A DNA stretch of 26,518 nucleotides, from NCBI GenBank assembly GCA_036508635.1, contig DATCGY010000074.1, positions 1-26,518 on the forward strand, given 5' to 3'. Positions within the stretch are counted from its first letter, which is position 1. Each line of letters opens with the position of its first letter. Positions 15,401 through 23,074 of this stretch are shown in pieces. This DNA is from FEN-727 sp036508635. Lineage in GTDB: Bacteria > Actinomycetota > Geothermincolia > Fen-727 > Anoxymicrobiaceae. The position numbers were made by a program, and so were the translations under genes. Below the pieces are notes generated by a model that was not told the origin of the DNA, did no database searches, and was given only the letters and a program-made list of their open reading frames with translations.

Positions 15401-16357
15401 ATGAAGCTGAGCTATACAGAGATATCCACATATCAGACATGCCCTCTCCAGTACAGGTTCAGGTACGTCGAGGCCAGGCCAACAGAGCCATCACCGTCGC
15501 TCAGCTTCGGCAAAAGCGTGCATTCCGCGCTCGAGTGGCTCTACTCAACCCCAACCCCGGATGCTCCACTGCAGGAACAGCTTATCGAGCGTCTCGAGAC
15601 TTGCTGGGTAAGCGAGGGCTACGCTTCATCAGAGGAAGAGACCAGGTATTTCTACCAGGCTAAAGCAACGCTCGAGCATTACTACAGGCGCTATGTCCAG
15701 GGAGGTCCAGGCGCATTCAAACTCCCTGCCGCGCTCGAGTATAAATTCAGGGTCGACCTTGGGTTCTGCGAGCTCTCGGGCGTTATCGACAGACTCGACC
15801 GCGACAACGGCGACGGGTTCGAGATCATCGACTACAAGACCAATCGTAGGTTGCCTCCGGCCCGTAGGTTGGCCGGCGATTTACAGCTGCCCCTTTATCA
15901 CATCGCCGCGGAGCGCATATGGGAGATCCCGGTGAACAAGGTCACTTTTCACTACCTCCTGATCGATCACAGGCACAGCATGCACGTGACTCCACAGAGA
16001 GTCGAGGAGGCCCTTGCAGAGGTCGAGAGTGTCGCTGGCTGCATCGAGCGAGGCGAGCTCAACCCACAACAGAATAACCTGTGCCCGTGGTGTGACTTCC
16101 TCGAGGATTGCCCACTCATGTCCGGCAAAGTCCAGTCCAGGCGTGGGTCGACCGCCTCCCCCGCTCTCGACATAGGCCAGGCGGTGGACGAGCTGGTGAT
16201 CACTCACGACCAGGTGGCCCACAAGCTTGCCCGCGTCGAAGGCCTCAAGAGCATCGTAGCCGCTTATCTGGAAGACAAAGGCGTCGACAGCGTCAGCGGC
16301 AGCCAAGGCCTCGCCTTCTACGACGAAGACGGCCATCTCTCCTGGCGTGACATCTAA
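15401..16357 (+). CDS. PD-(D/E)XK nuclease, RecB/Cas4-like with Fe-S cysteines
   Basis: This 318-residue protein has the RecB-family nuclease core: GKSVHSALEW with H41, an E113 strand (LEYKF), G-V-I-D130-R-L-D, and the D144-Y-K146-T motif, which together form the metal site. Four cysteines, C14 (YQTCPLQYRF) and C228/C231/C237 (CPWCDFLEDCP), match the Fe-S cluster seen in AddB and Cas4 nucleases and staple the two ends of the domain. It would cut single-stranded or processed DNA ends; repair is the likely context, since no cas genes are present. After the core is a tail of about 75 residues that may form a helical pair. The start ATG 15401 fits the family start (KLSYTEISTYQTCP); its ribosome site is weak. 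Its exact partner, if any, is unknown. Confidence 0.9.
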   Translation: MKLSYTEISTYQTCPLQYRFRYVEARPTEPSPSLSFGKSVHSALEWLYSTPTPDAPLQEQLIERLETCWVSEGYASSEEETRYFYQAKATLEHYYRRYVQGGPGAFKLPAALEYKFRVDLGFCELSGVIDRLDRDNGDGFEIIDYKTNRRLPPARRLAGDLQLPLYHIAAERIWEIPVNKVTFHYLLIDHRHSMHVTPQRVEEALAEVESVAGCIERGELNPQQNNLCPWCDFLEDCPLMSGKVQSRRGSTASPALDIGQAVDELVITHDQVAHKLARVEGLKSIVAAYLEDKGVDSVSGSQGLAFYDEDGHLSWRDI

Positions 16358-16504
16358 AATCCCCACATGTCCTTCCTCTTGCATTCTCTTCTTCCGGAAA
16401 CGGGCTCCATCAAGACCCAGGTTTGTCCGCACTTCTTGGGCGGGTCTCTGAACTCATTTCTTGAGCCGGTTCTCTCATGGCCGATTCGTTCTTCTTGAGG
16501 CGCC

Positions 16505-16524
16505 CCCTCCAGGCTCGAGGAGGG
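16505..16524 (+). other. Hairpin in the gap between nuclease gene and aroF
   Basis: CCCTCC and GGAGGG flank an eight-base loop at 16505-16524, in a 261-bp non-coding gap. No T run follows, so termination is doubtful. The rest of the gap shows only AGACCC/GGGTCT (16413-16418/16442-16447) and a near-palindrome, CATTCCGGAAATG, about 16578-16590. No gene was found in it. Confidence 0.25.
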
Positions 16525-16618
16525 AATTGTCTTATCGGGGCTATTGATAGGGTCGGGGTCAAAGGATTACGATTATCATTCCGGAAATGACAGCAATCAA
16601 GTTGGAGTAAGGGTAAAG

Positions 16619-17632
16619 ATGATAATAGTAATGCGCGCGGGGGCAAGCAAGGAACAGGTTGAGACCGTTATCGACAAGGTCCATTCTTTTGGCCTGCGCA
16701 CGCACCCTATCTACGGGGTCACAAAGACGGTCATAGGCATCGTCGGAGACGACAAGACCAGGATCGTCGAGAAGATGCAAAGCATGCCCGGTGTCGAGGA
16801 CATCATCCCCATCCTTCAGCCTTACAAGTTCGCCGGTAGGGAGGCACATCCCGAGAACACTGTCATAGAGCTCGCCGGGGTCGAGATCGGCGGCACCAGC
16901 GTGGTCATGATTGCAGGCCCGTGCGCGGTCGAGTCCGAGGCACAATTGCTCGAGACCGCGAGACACGTCAAAGATAAGGGCGCCAGCATATTGAGGGGTG
17001 GCGCATACAAGCCGAGGACATCCCCCTACTCTTTCCAGGGATTGGGCGAGGAAGCTCTCAAGTATCTCGCGGAGGCTCGCGACGAGACGGGCCTCCTGGT
17101 GATCACGGAGGTTACCGACCCTCGTAACGTGGAGCTGGTCAGCCGGTACGTGGATATCCTCCAGGTCGGTGCGCGAAACATGGCCAACTTCGTTCTTCTT
17201 ACCGAGGTCGGCAAGAGCGGGCACCCCGTTATGCTCAAGAGGGGCCCGAGCTCAACCGTCAAAGACCTTCTTCTAGCAGCGGAATACGTGATTATCGAGG
17301 GAAACAGCGATATCATTCTCTGCGAGCGCGGAATCACCACGTTCGAGACGTACACCCGCAATACCCTGGACCTTTCAGCAGTGCCGGTCATAAAAAACCT
17401 CTCCCACCTGCCTGTGATAGTCGACCCCGCTCACGCCACCGGAAGGACCAGCCTGGTCGAGCCCATGGCGCTGGCCGCGATAGCCGCCGGTGCGGATGGG
17501 GTCATGGTGGAGGTCCATCCCGACCCGGATACGGCGCTGTGCGATGGGCCCCAAGCTCTCACATTCGGAGAGTTCGATTCGCTGATGACCAAGGTCAGGT
17601 CCATAGCCTCGATCGTGGGTCGCTCCATCTGA
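16619..17632 (+). CDS. aroF: 3-deoxy-7-phosphoheptulonate (DAHP) synthase
   Basis: Condenses phosphoenolpyruvate and erythrose 4-phosphate, the first step of the shikimate pathway. It is the AroF (type I-beta) form: an N-terminal ferredoxin-like domain (about 1-70, MIIVMRAGASKEQVETVIDK) in front of the barrel, which in relatives mediates feedback inhibition. Metal ligands are C102 (GPCAVES), H262 (DPAHATG), E288 (MVEVHPD) and D299 (CDGPQAL); substrate residues include R126 (RGGAYKPRTSP) and K197 (MLKRGPSS). I chose ATG 16619, with GGAG upstream, giving 337 residues; the frame is open to 16544 but those 25 codons are unlike the family. No tyrA or aroA follows; the next gene is convergent. Confidence 0.96.
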   Translation: MIIVMRAGASKEQVETVIDKVHSFGLRTHPIYGVTKTVIGIVGDDKTRIVEKMQSMPGVEDIIPILQPYKFAGREAHPENTVIELAGVEIGGTSVVMIAGPCAVESEAQLLETARHVKDKGASILRGGAYKPRTSPYSFQGLGEEALKYLAEARDETGLLVITEVTDPRNVELVSRYVDILQVGARNMANFVLLTEVGKSGHPVMLKRGPSSTVKDLLLAAEYVIIEGNSDIILCERGITTFETYTRNTLDLSAVPVIKNLSHLPVIVDPAHATGRTSLVEPMALAAIAAGADGVMVEVHPDPDTALCDGPQALTFGEFDSLMTKVRSIASIVGRSI

Positions 17633-17668
17633 GCCCGGGGATACCTGCAAGTAGCACCACCGCGTTCC

Positions 17669-17694
17669 GCGCATAAACCTTCGGGATTTAGCGC
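17669..17694. terminator. Imperfect hairpin between convergent aroF and rluD
   Basis: GCGC...AA.CC and GG..TT...GCGC pair imperfectly around a TTCG loop at 17669-17694, in the 136-bp convergent gap. Mismatches and the lack of a T run make it a weak candidate for a bidirectional terminator. Nothing better was found in the gap. Confidence 0.25.
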
Positions 17695-17768
17695 TGTATG
17701 GTCGCGCTTGCACTGATGCCCAGGCGGCAACAGGGTGCTCACGGCCCATTCTGAAGTCAGAAGAATCG

Positions 17769-18770
17769 CTAGGCTCGGCTCGCATAATCGGCTTCTCTGA
17801 GTTGTTCGAGAACCACCGCGAGGTCAGCCGGCAACTCCGAAGAGAACTCGAGTTGATCTCCAGTTGCGGGATGTTCGAAAGCCAGCCTGTATGCATGGAG
17901 GAATTGCCGCTCGAGGCCTAGCTTCCCCGAAGATTTTCCGCGGGAGTACTCCGGGTCGCCTGCGACCGGATGCCCTATATGCGTGAAGTGGACTCTTATC
18001 TGGTGAGTGCGACCCGTCTCGAGCGATACCTCAACCAGAGTGAAATCTCGCCCGAATCTCTCTTTGACCCTGAAACGCGAGACCGCGTGCCTGCCGGCAA
18101 TCCTGTCTACCGCCATGCGTTTTCTGTTACTGTGGCTCCGCCCCATCGGCGCATCGATGGTGCCAACCTCGGCTGGTAGCGCTCCTATCACGAGAGCGAT
18201 GTACTCCCGGTCGACATCGCGCTCTTTCATCTTGTCAACCATTGCTCTGTAAGCTTCCTCGGTCCGCGCAACCGCCACAAGCCCTGAAGTCCCCCGATCC
18301 AGGCGGTGGAAGACTCCGGGACGGCCGTTGCCGCCGACACCCGAGATATCGGGATAGCGGGCCAGCAACGCGTTCAGTAAGGTGTTGGATGCATGACCGG
18401 GGCCCGGGTACATGACCAAGTCGGCCTGCTTGTCGATTACGACCAGGTGGTCATCCGCGTACACCAGCTTGAGCGGTATCTCTTCCTGTGCGGTGATACT
18501 CTCAGGCTCCGCCGGCGGAAGTTCCCAGGATACCTTTTCACCTGTCAAAAGGATGTGGTTCTTCCTGGCTGGCGTCTCTTCAATGAGCACGTTGCCGTCG
18601 GCGATGAGCTTTTGGGCCCGGCTCCTTGACAGGCCTGTGCGGGATGCTACGAAAGTATCCAACCTGCTGCCAGCGTCGTCAGCCCCGGCTTCGGCTGAAC
18701 CTCTCCAGACAGCGTGCGCCGTACCACCTGCTCCTTCGCCTCCCGCAGTGGACGGAGCCGAATCGTTCAT
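17769..18770 (-). CDS. rluD: Large-subunit rRNA pseudouridine synthase, RluA/RluD family
   Basis: Converts uridines of large-subunit rRNA to pseudouridine. The 333 residues have a low-complexity Gly/Ala-rich N-terminus (1-30), an S4 RNA-binding domain (about 35-90, RLDTFVASRTGLSRSRAQKLI), then the catalytic domain with D158 in GVFHRLDRGTSGL. Downstream motifs such as GRTHQIRVHFTHIGHPVAGD are typical of RluD. I chose ATG 18770, which overlaps the lgt stop as TGATG; the frame is open further upstream, but that part is the shadow of lgt. The stop is TAG. Exact target sites cannot be told from sequence, so the symbol follows the family and the actinobacterial lspA-rluD neighbourhood. Confidence 0.92.
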   Translation of the reverse strand: MNDSAPSTAGGEGAGGTAHAVWRGSAEAGADDAGSRLDTFVASRTGLSRSRAQKLIADGNVLIEETPARKNHILLTGEKVSWELPPAEPESITAQEEIPLKLVYADDHLVVIDKQADLVMYPGPGHASNTLLNALLARYPDISGVGGNGRPGVFHRLDRGTSGLVAVARTEEAYRAMVDKMKERDVDREYIALVIGALPAEVGTIDAPMGRSHSNRKRMAVDRIAGRHAVSRFRVKERFGRDFTLVEVSLETGRTHQIRVHFTHIGHPVAGDPEYSRGKSSGKLGLERQFLHAYRLAFEHPATGDQLEFSSELPADLAVVLEQLREADYASRA

Positions 18771-19531
18771 CAGAGGCGTTCTCCCCCCGCTGAAGGAAGC
18801 AACCTGTAACGGAAAAGCAGGACTAGACCCGCAATGACCACCATGGCGATGCTCCCCGTTTGGAACCCTATCCCAGCAAAAGACTGAGCGTGCTCCCTGT
18901 AGAATTCGACGGTAAATCGTATCAAGCCGTAACCCATCACGAAGAGCCAGAAGATAGTGCCTTCGAGCTCGAATGAGTCTCTCTTCCACCAGAGGAGCCC
19001 GAAGAGCACCAGGTCGAGTATCAACTCGTAGATCTGGGTCGGATGCCGCGCGCCTATTATTCCGGTGGACGCGGGATATGTGATGCCCCATGGTAGCGAC
19101 GTAGGCTTGCCGTAGCAACAGCCGTTGAGCAGGCAGCCGACCCTGCCTATCGCGAGCGCTATCGGCACGCACAGTCCGGCGAGGTCCAGCATGGTCCACA
19201 GCCTGACCTTCTTCACGTAGGCGACTGCGAGCGCAAACGCAAGCCCGAGAGCAAGCCCACCGTAGAAGACCAGGCCTTCCATGTTGAGCGCGAATATCTT
19301 GCCCGTATTGTGAGAGAACTCAGACCAGTGGCCGATCACGTATGCAAGCCTCGCCCCGACTATCCCACCGACTACCGCCGCGAGGACGAAGTCGAGGATG
19401 ATGTCAGGGTCCTTATAATGCTCGATGAATCGCTGCCTCGCCACGACGGCGGCGATGATAAACCCCACGGCCAGCATGATGCCGTAGGAATAGATCGTAA
19501 GGTTTCCGATGCTGAATAATACTCTGTGCAA
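18770..19531 (-). CDS. lgt: Prolipoprotein diacylglyceryl transferase
   Basis: Moves diacylglycerol from phosphatidylglycerol onto the lipobox cysteine, the first step of lipoprotein maturation, in the cytoplasmic membrane. The protein is highly hydrophobic with about seven membrane segments and carries the signature GRVGCLLNGCCYGKPT (near 129-144), the Cys-rich variant of the family motif, plus GARLAYVIGHW and RHPTQIYE. I chose TTG 19531 (253 residues) because GGGGGGTG lies just upstream and the protein then begins HRVLFSIGNLTIYSYG; an ATG at 19570 would add 13 unlike residues and overlap lspA by 17 bp. It is between lspA and rluD, an unusual tight pairing of lgt with lspA. Likely clients here include both LivK lipoproteins. 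Confidence 0.94.
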   Translation of the reverse strand: MHRVLFSIGNLTIYSYGIMLAVGFIIAAVVARQRFIEHYKDPDIILDFVLAAVVGGIVGARLAYVIGHWSEFSHNTGKIFALNMEGLVFYGGLALGLAFALAVAYVKKVRLWTMLDLAGLCVPIALAIGRVGCLLNGCCYGKPTSLPWGITYPASTGIIGARHPTQIYELILDLVLFGLLWWKRDSFELEGTIFWLFVMGYGLIRFTVEFYREHAQSFAGIGFQTGSIAMVVIAGLVLLFRYRLLPSAGGERL

Positions 19532-19553
19532 AGAAAAACACCCCCCGGCCCAC

Positions 19554-20042
19554 TCAGGGCCCGGTCTCACCCTCAGCGCGCCAGAGCTCCCGCGCGTACT
19601 CTATAAATACAATTATAACACCGGCAACTATTGCCAGATCGGCGATATTGAACACGGGCCACCATCCGAAATCGACGAAATCCACGACTTTCCCGCGCAC
19701 GACGCGGTCCGCAAGATTTCCGATCGCGCCGCCTATCATCAGGCCAAGCCCGACGAACGACCATGCACCCATACGGTTGCGGGACCAGAAGAACCAGGCC
19801 AGCGAGAGCACAACGATTATGAGTGCGGCAAGAAAGACTATCTGTCCGCTGCCACGCAAGAGGCCGAACGCGGCTCCCGTGTTGGTCGTATACGTGAGCT
19901 GGAGAACGTGTGGAATCAAAATCACGGTCTGTCCTGGCGACATGAACGTCACGATCATGGCCTTGATTATCTGGTCGAGCACGATCGCACTGAATGCCGC
20001 AAGGACAAAGATGAGTGTGTTCCTGCCGGAGCGATTGGACAC
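19554..20042 (-). CDS. lspA: Lipoprotein signal peptidase (signal peptidase II)
   Basis: Aspartic protease of the inner membrane that removes the signal peptide after Lgt has modified the lipobox cysteine. Four hydrophobic segments and all family motifs are present: DQIIKAMI, NTGAAFGLL, GGAIGNLADR, and the catalytic dyad D121 (KVVDFVDF) and D135 (FNIADLAI). I chose GTG 20042, two bases after the ileS TAG, giving 162 residues; the GGGGGAGATCGAG at the ileS end serves as ribosome site. A longer ATG frame from 20087 would run 43 bp inside ileS. Its stop lies 22 bp before the lgt TTG. Confidence 0.95.
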   Translation of the reverse strand: MSNRSGRNTLIFVLAAFSAIVLDQIIKAMIVTFMSPGQTVILIPHVLQLTYTTNTGAAFGLLRGSGQIVFLAALIIVVLSLAWFFWSRNRMGAWSFVGLGLMIGGAIGNLADRVVRGKVVDFVDFGWWPVFNIADLAIVAGVIIVFIEYARELWRAEGETGP

Positions 20043-20044
20043 GG

Positions 20045-22840
20045 CTATAGCTCGATCTCCCCCAGCGCCGCGGTGCAGCGCTCGCAAACATCAGGGTACT
20101 TTTCACTCAGGCCGATGGCGGAGCTGTAGTTCCAGCACCTCTGGCACTTCTCACCGGTGGAACGCTCGATAACCACCTCGACATCCTGCGTCCCGCTTCG
20201 CTCTCCCTCGAACGACGACAGGTCGTCAACCTCCACCTGTGAAACTATGAGGAATGCCGGCAGTTGCCCGTCCATCTGCCTTAGCGCATCGAGTATCGCA
20301 CCCTGTGCATATACTCTGACGTGGGCCTCGAGGCTGGTGCCCACGAGCGCTTCCTGGCGAGCGTCCTCGAGCCTGCGGTAAACCTCGTCGCGGACCTCAA
20401 GAAGCTTGTCCCATTTTGCTTCGAGATCATTGTCGACCTTTTCCACCTCGCACTCGGGCCATGGCAACAGGTGCACGCTCCCGGCCTGGCGTTGCCCGTC
20501 CGGTAACGCCCAAAGGGCCTCCTCAGCGGTATGAGCCAGGACAGGCGCCACCATCGCGGTTACCTTGAGCAATAGCTCGTGCAAGACCGTCTGCGCGGAA
20601 CGCCTGCCACGCGAACGCGGCGGGTACGTATAGAGCCTATCCTTCAGTATGTCGAGATAAAGCGCGCTCAGGTCCACCGTGCAGAAAAGCTGCACCGCCT
20701 GCAGAGCCTGGTGGAACAACCAGCGGTCCATCAGCGCCGTAACGCGCTCGACGAGCCCCTGAAGCCGTGAGAGCATCCAGCGGTCGATCTCCTCCATGTC
20801 CCCTGGAGGCATGGCGTCGGTGGCAGGGTCAAAATCAAACGTGTTTCCGAGAAGGAACCGCACGGTGTTCCTTATGCGCCTGTACGCCTCGGTGACCCTT
20901 GACAGTATCTCCTGCGAGACCGGCATGTCGCTCGAGTAGTCAGTGGTAGCGGTCCAAAGCCTTAGTATGTCGGCCCCGGAGTGGCCGTAAACCTCTTTTG
21001 GGTCTATCGCGTTGCCCAGGGACTTGGACATCTTGCGGCCTTCTCCGTCAACGGTGAATCCATGTGTCAATACGGCTCCGAACGGTGGCTTGTCCTCGAC
21101 GCCAACAGAGAGCAGGAGGCTCGACTGGAACCACCCGCGGTGCTGGTCGCTGCCCTCCACGTACAGGTCGGCCGGCCAGCGCAGTTCATCCCTCTTTCGG
21201 AGAACGGCAAAGTGGCTTACTCCTGACTCGAACCAGACGTCGACGATGTCTGTTTCCTTGTTGAAGTCAGCGCCGCCACAGGCCGGGCATGCGGTCCCGG
21301 CTGGTAGAAACTCCGATGGGTCTTTCTCGAACCAGGAGTCAGCTCCCTCACGCGCGATCATCTCTCTGATCGCTTCCAGTGTTGCAGGAGTCACGACCTC
21401 TTTTCCGCAAGCCTTGCAGTAGAGTATCGGAAGCGGAACGCCCCAGGCGCGCTGGCGCGAGATGCACCAGTCGGGCCGGTTCTCTACCATCGAGCCGATG
21501 CGGTTTATGGTCCAGTCGGGAATCCACGTAACGTCCTCGATCGCCTTGAGCGCGGCTCCGCGAAGAGCGTATTCTCCGGAATCGGAGTCGAGCGCGACAA
21601 ACCACTGTGGCGTCGCCCTGAAGACGACCGGCTTCTTGCATCGCCAGCAATGTGGATACTGGTGAGATATCTTTCCGGAAGCAAGGAGCAACCCCCGCCC
21701 GGACAGGTCCTCGAGTATCCTGGGGTTGGCCTCGTCGAGGCTGAGGCCGGCAAACGGGCCGGCAAGCTCTGTGAAGAACCCGAGGTCGTCAACAGGCATC
21801 GGGCCGGGCAGGTTGTACTCGAGCCCGGTCAGATAGTCTTCCTGGCCGTGTCCCGGTGCGGTGTGTACGCACCCTGAGCCCTGCTCGGTGGTTACGTACG
21901 TAGCCAGAACTATGACCGAGTCCCAGTCAGCCCACGGGTGCTTGCACTTGAGGCCTTCCATCTCGCCACCGGCGAACGTCTCGGTGACGGAGTATTCGCT
22001 TACTCCGATGTCACCCATGACGCGCTCCACCAGGGGCTGTGCCATCACGAGGATGTCGTCACCCGTATCCACCCCCACGTAAGGCAGCCTCGGAGACAGC
22101 GCGACCGCGACGTTGGCGGGCAATGTCCACGGTGTCGTAGTCCATATCAGCATGGAAACGGGCTTGCCCATCTGGGTGAGAGGTGGGAACTCATCCAGGA
22201 GCGGGAAGCGGACGTATATCGAGTACGACTCTTTGTCCTCGTACTCGATCTCGGCTTCCGCCAGGGCGGTTACGCAGTTGGTACACCAGTGAATAGGCTT
22301 GCGACCACGGTATATCATGCCTTTACCGTACAGGTCGGCGAACACCTCGATGTTGGTGGCTTCGTACTCAGGTTTCAGTGTCAGGTAGGGGTCATCGAAA
22401 TCTCCGAGAACGCCAAGGCGTTTGAACTGCTCTGCCTGAACGCGAACGAACTTCATCGCGTACTCGCGGCACATGCGCCTCAGCTCGACTTTGCTTACGT
22501 CGGCGTCCGGCCCGAGACGTTTCGTCACCTCGTGCTCGATCGGTTGACCGTGACAGTCCCAACCCGGTACGTACGGGCAGCGGAAGCCCCGCATCGTCTT
22601 GTACTTGACTATGATGTCCTTGAGTATCTTGTTGTATGCGGTGCCGACGTGAATGTCGCCGTTCGCGTATGGCGGGCCGTCGTGAAGTATAAACAACGGG
22701 CTGTCTACACGGTTCTTCAGTATCATGTCGTACAGCCCCATCTCTGACCAGCGGGCCTGTACCTCCGGTTCACGTTTGGCCAGGTTTCCTTTCATCGGAA
22801 ACGCGGTCCGAGGAAGGTTGAGCGTGTCCTTGTAATCCAT
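20045..22840 (-). CDS. ileS: Isoleucyl-tRNA synthetase
   Basis: Charges tRNA-Ile; class I synthetase of 931 residues, the usual bacterial size. The HIGH-type motif is PYANGDIHVG (H64), KMSKS appears as GRKMSKSLGNAI, and the editing domain shows TTPWTLPANVAVAL and the threonine-rich THGFTVDG-type regions in the normal order. The C-terminal zinc finger is present (KCQRCW then VCERC), as in type 1 bacterial enzymes. An extra CxxC pair (YCKAC, and later CPACGG) lies before DIVDVWFESG. I chose ATG 22840, with GGAG eight bases upstream and the family start MDYKDTLNLPRTAFPMKGNL; the frame extends to 22879 through the leader hairpin, which is not coding. The stop TAG abuts lspA. Confidence 0.97.
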   Translation of the reverse strand: MDYKDTLNLPRTAFPMKGNLAKREPEVQARWSEMGLYDMILKNRVDSPLFILHDGPPYANGDIHVGTAYNKILKDIIVKYKTMRGFRCPYVPGWDCHGQPIEHEVTKRLGPDADVSKVELRRMCREYAMKFVRVQAEQFKRLGVLGDFDDPYLTLKPEYEATNIEVFADLYGKGMIYRGRKPIHWCTNCVTALAEAEIEYEDKESYSIYVRFPLLDEFPPLTQMGKPVSMLIWTTTPWTLPANVAVALSPRLPYVGVDTGDDILVMAQPLVERVMGDIGVSEYSVTETFAGGEMEGLKCKHPWADWDSVIVLATYVTTEQGSGCVHTAPGHGQEDYLTGLEYNLPGPMPVDDLGFFTELAGPFAGLSLDEANPRILEDLSGRGLLLASGKISHQYPHCWRCKKPVVFRATPQWFVALDSDSGEYALRGAALKAIEDVTWIPDWTINRIGSMVENRPDWCISRQRAWGVPLPILYCKACGKEVVTPATLEAIREMIAREGADSWFEKDPSEFLPAGTACPACGGADFNKETDIVDVWFESGVSHFAVLRKRDELRWPADLYVEGSDQHRGWFQSSLLLSVGVEDKPPFGAVLTHGFTVDGEGRKMSKSLGNAIDPKEVYGHSGADILRLWTATTDYSSDMPVSQEILSRVTEAYRRIRNTVRFLLGNTFDFDPATDAMPPGDMEEIDRWMLSRLQGLVERVTALMDRWLFHQALQAVQLFCTVDLSALYLDILKDRLYTYPPRSRGRRSAQTVLHELLLKVTAMVAPVLAHTAEEALWALPDGQRQAGSVHLLPWPECEVEKVDNDLEAKWDKLLEVRDEVYRRLEDARQEALVGTSLEAHVRVYAQGAILDALRQMDGQLPAFLIVSQVEVDDLSSFEGERSGTQDVEVVIERSTGEKCQRCWNYSSAIGLSEKYPDVCERCTAALGEIEL

Positions 22841-22961
22841 TTTTACTCCGCAAATATAGCGGCGAAAATCGCCGCTCATTAAGCAACAATGCCCTTTAAA
22901 CGGGCATTCTTCGCCACTGAGGACAGTTTGACATTCCTATATTTGAGTGTCAATGACGCGA
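22841..22961 (-). promoter_or_regulatory. Structured ileS leader: two hairpins and possible pseudoknot
   Basis: Three inverted repeats fill the 121 bp before ileS. TTGACA/TGTCAA (22928-22933/22948-22953) closes a 14-base loop. AATGCCC/GGGCATT (22888-22894/22902-22908) is a seven-base stem. AGCGGCGA/TCGCCGCT (22858-22865/22869-22876) is an eight-base stem ending at the Shine-Dalgarno region. The loop of the first hairpin contains a nine-base complement (22937-22945) of 22851-22859, the bases next to GGAG, and overlaps the last stem by two bases, so the two pairings compete. No T-box consensus (TGGNACCGCG) is present. A TTGACA in minus sense at 22953-22948 could instead be a -35 box, but no matching -10 follows. 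The structures are seen; regulation is inferred. Confidence 0.5.
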
Positions 22962-23024
22962 GTTGACTCACAATTAATGTATCCCAAACATATACGTTGC
23001 CTCAAAAACAAAATGTATCCGAAA
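22962..23024 (+). repeat. Left end: two tandem terminal repeats
   Basis: Outer copy 22962-22988 (ends TGTATCCCAAA, one mismatch in the core) and inner copy 22995-23024 (core AAATGTATCCGAAA) are separated by six bases. Both begin GTTG and carry a CTCA two bases later. They are probably paired transposase-binding sites. Confidence 0.75.
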
Positions 23025-23042
23025 TGACGAGCGCTCGTTCTT

Positions 23043-23062
23043 CCCGGTAAAGGCCTACCGGG
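23043..23062 (+). promoter_or_regulatory. Hairpin over the transposase ribosome site
   Basis: CCCGGTA (23043-23049) and TACCGGG (23056-23062) form a seven-base stem. Its 3' arm includes the first two bases of the GGAGG ribosome site (23061-23065), 9 bp before the GTG start at 23075. The structure could hide the site in long read-through transcripts, a known way for insertion sequences to limit transposase. A 12-bp palindrome, ACGAGCGCTCGT, lies at 23027-23038. Confidence 0.5.
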
Positions 23063-23074
23063 AGGTACAAAGAA

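Noticed and set aside
22841..22961. T-box leader for ileS
   Set aside because: No T-box consensus (TGGNACCGCG) or stem I features were found; only hairpins and the complementary loop.
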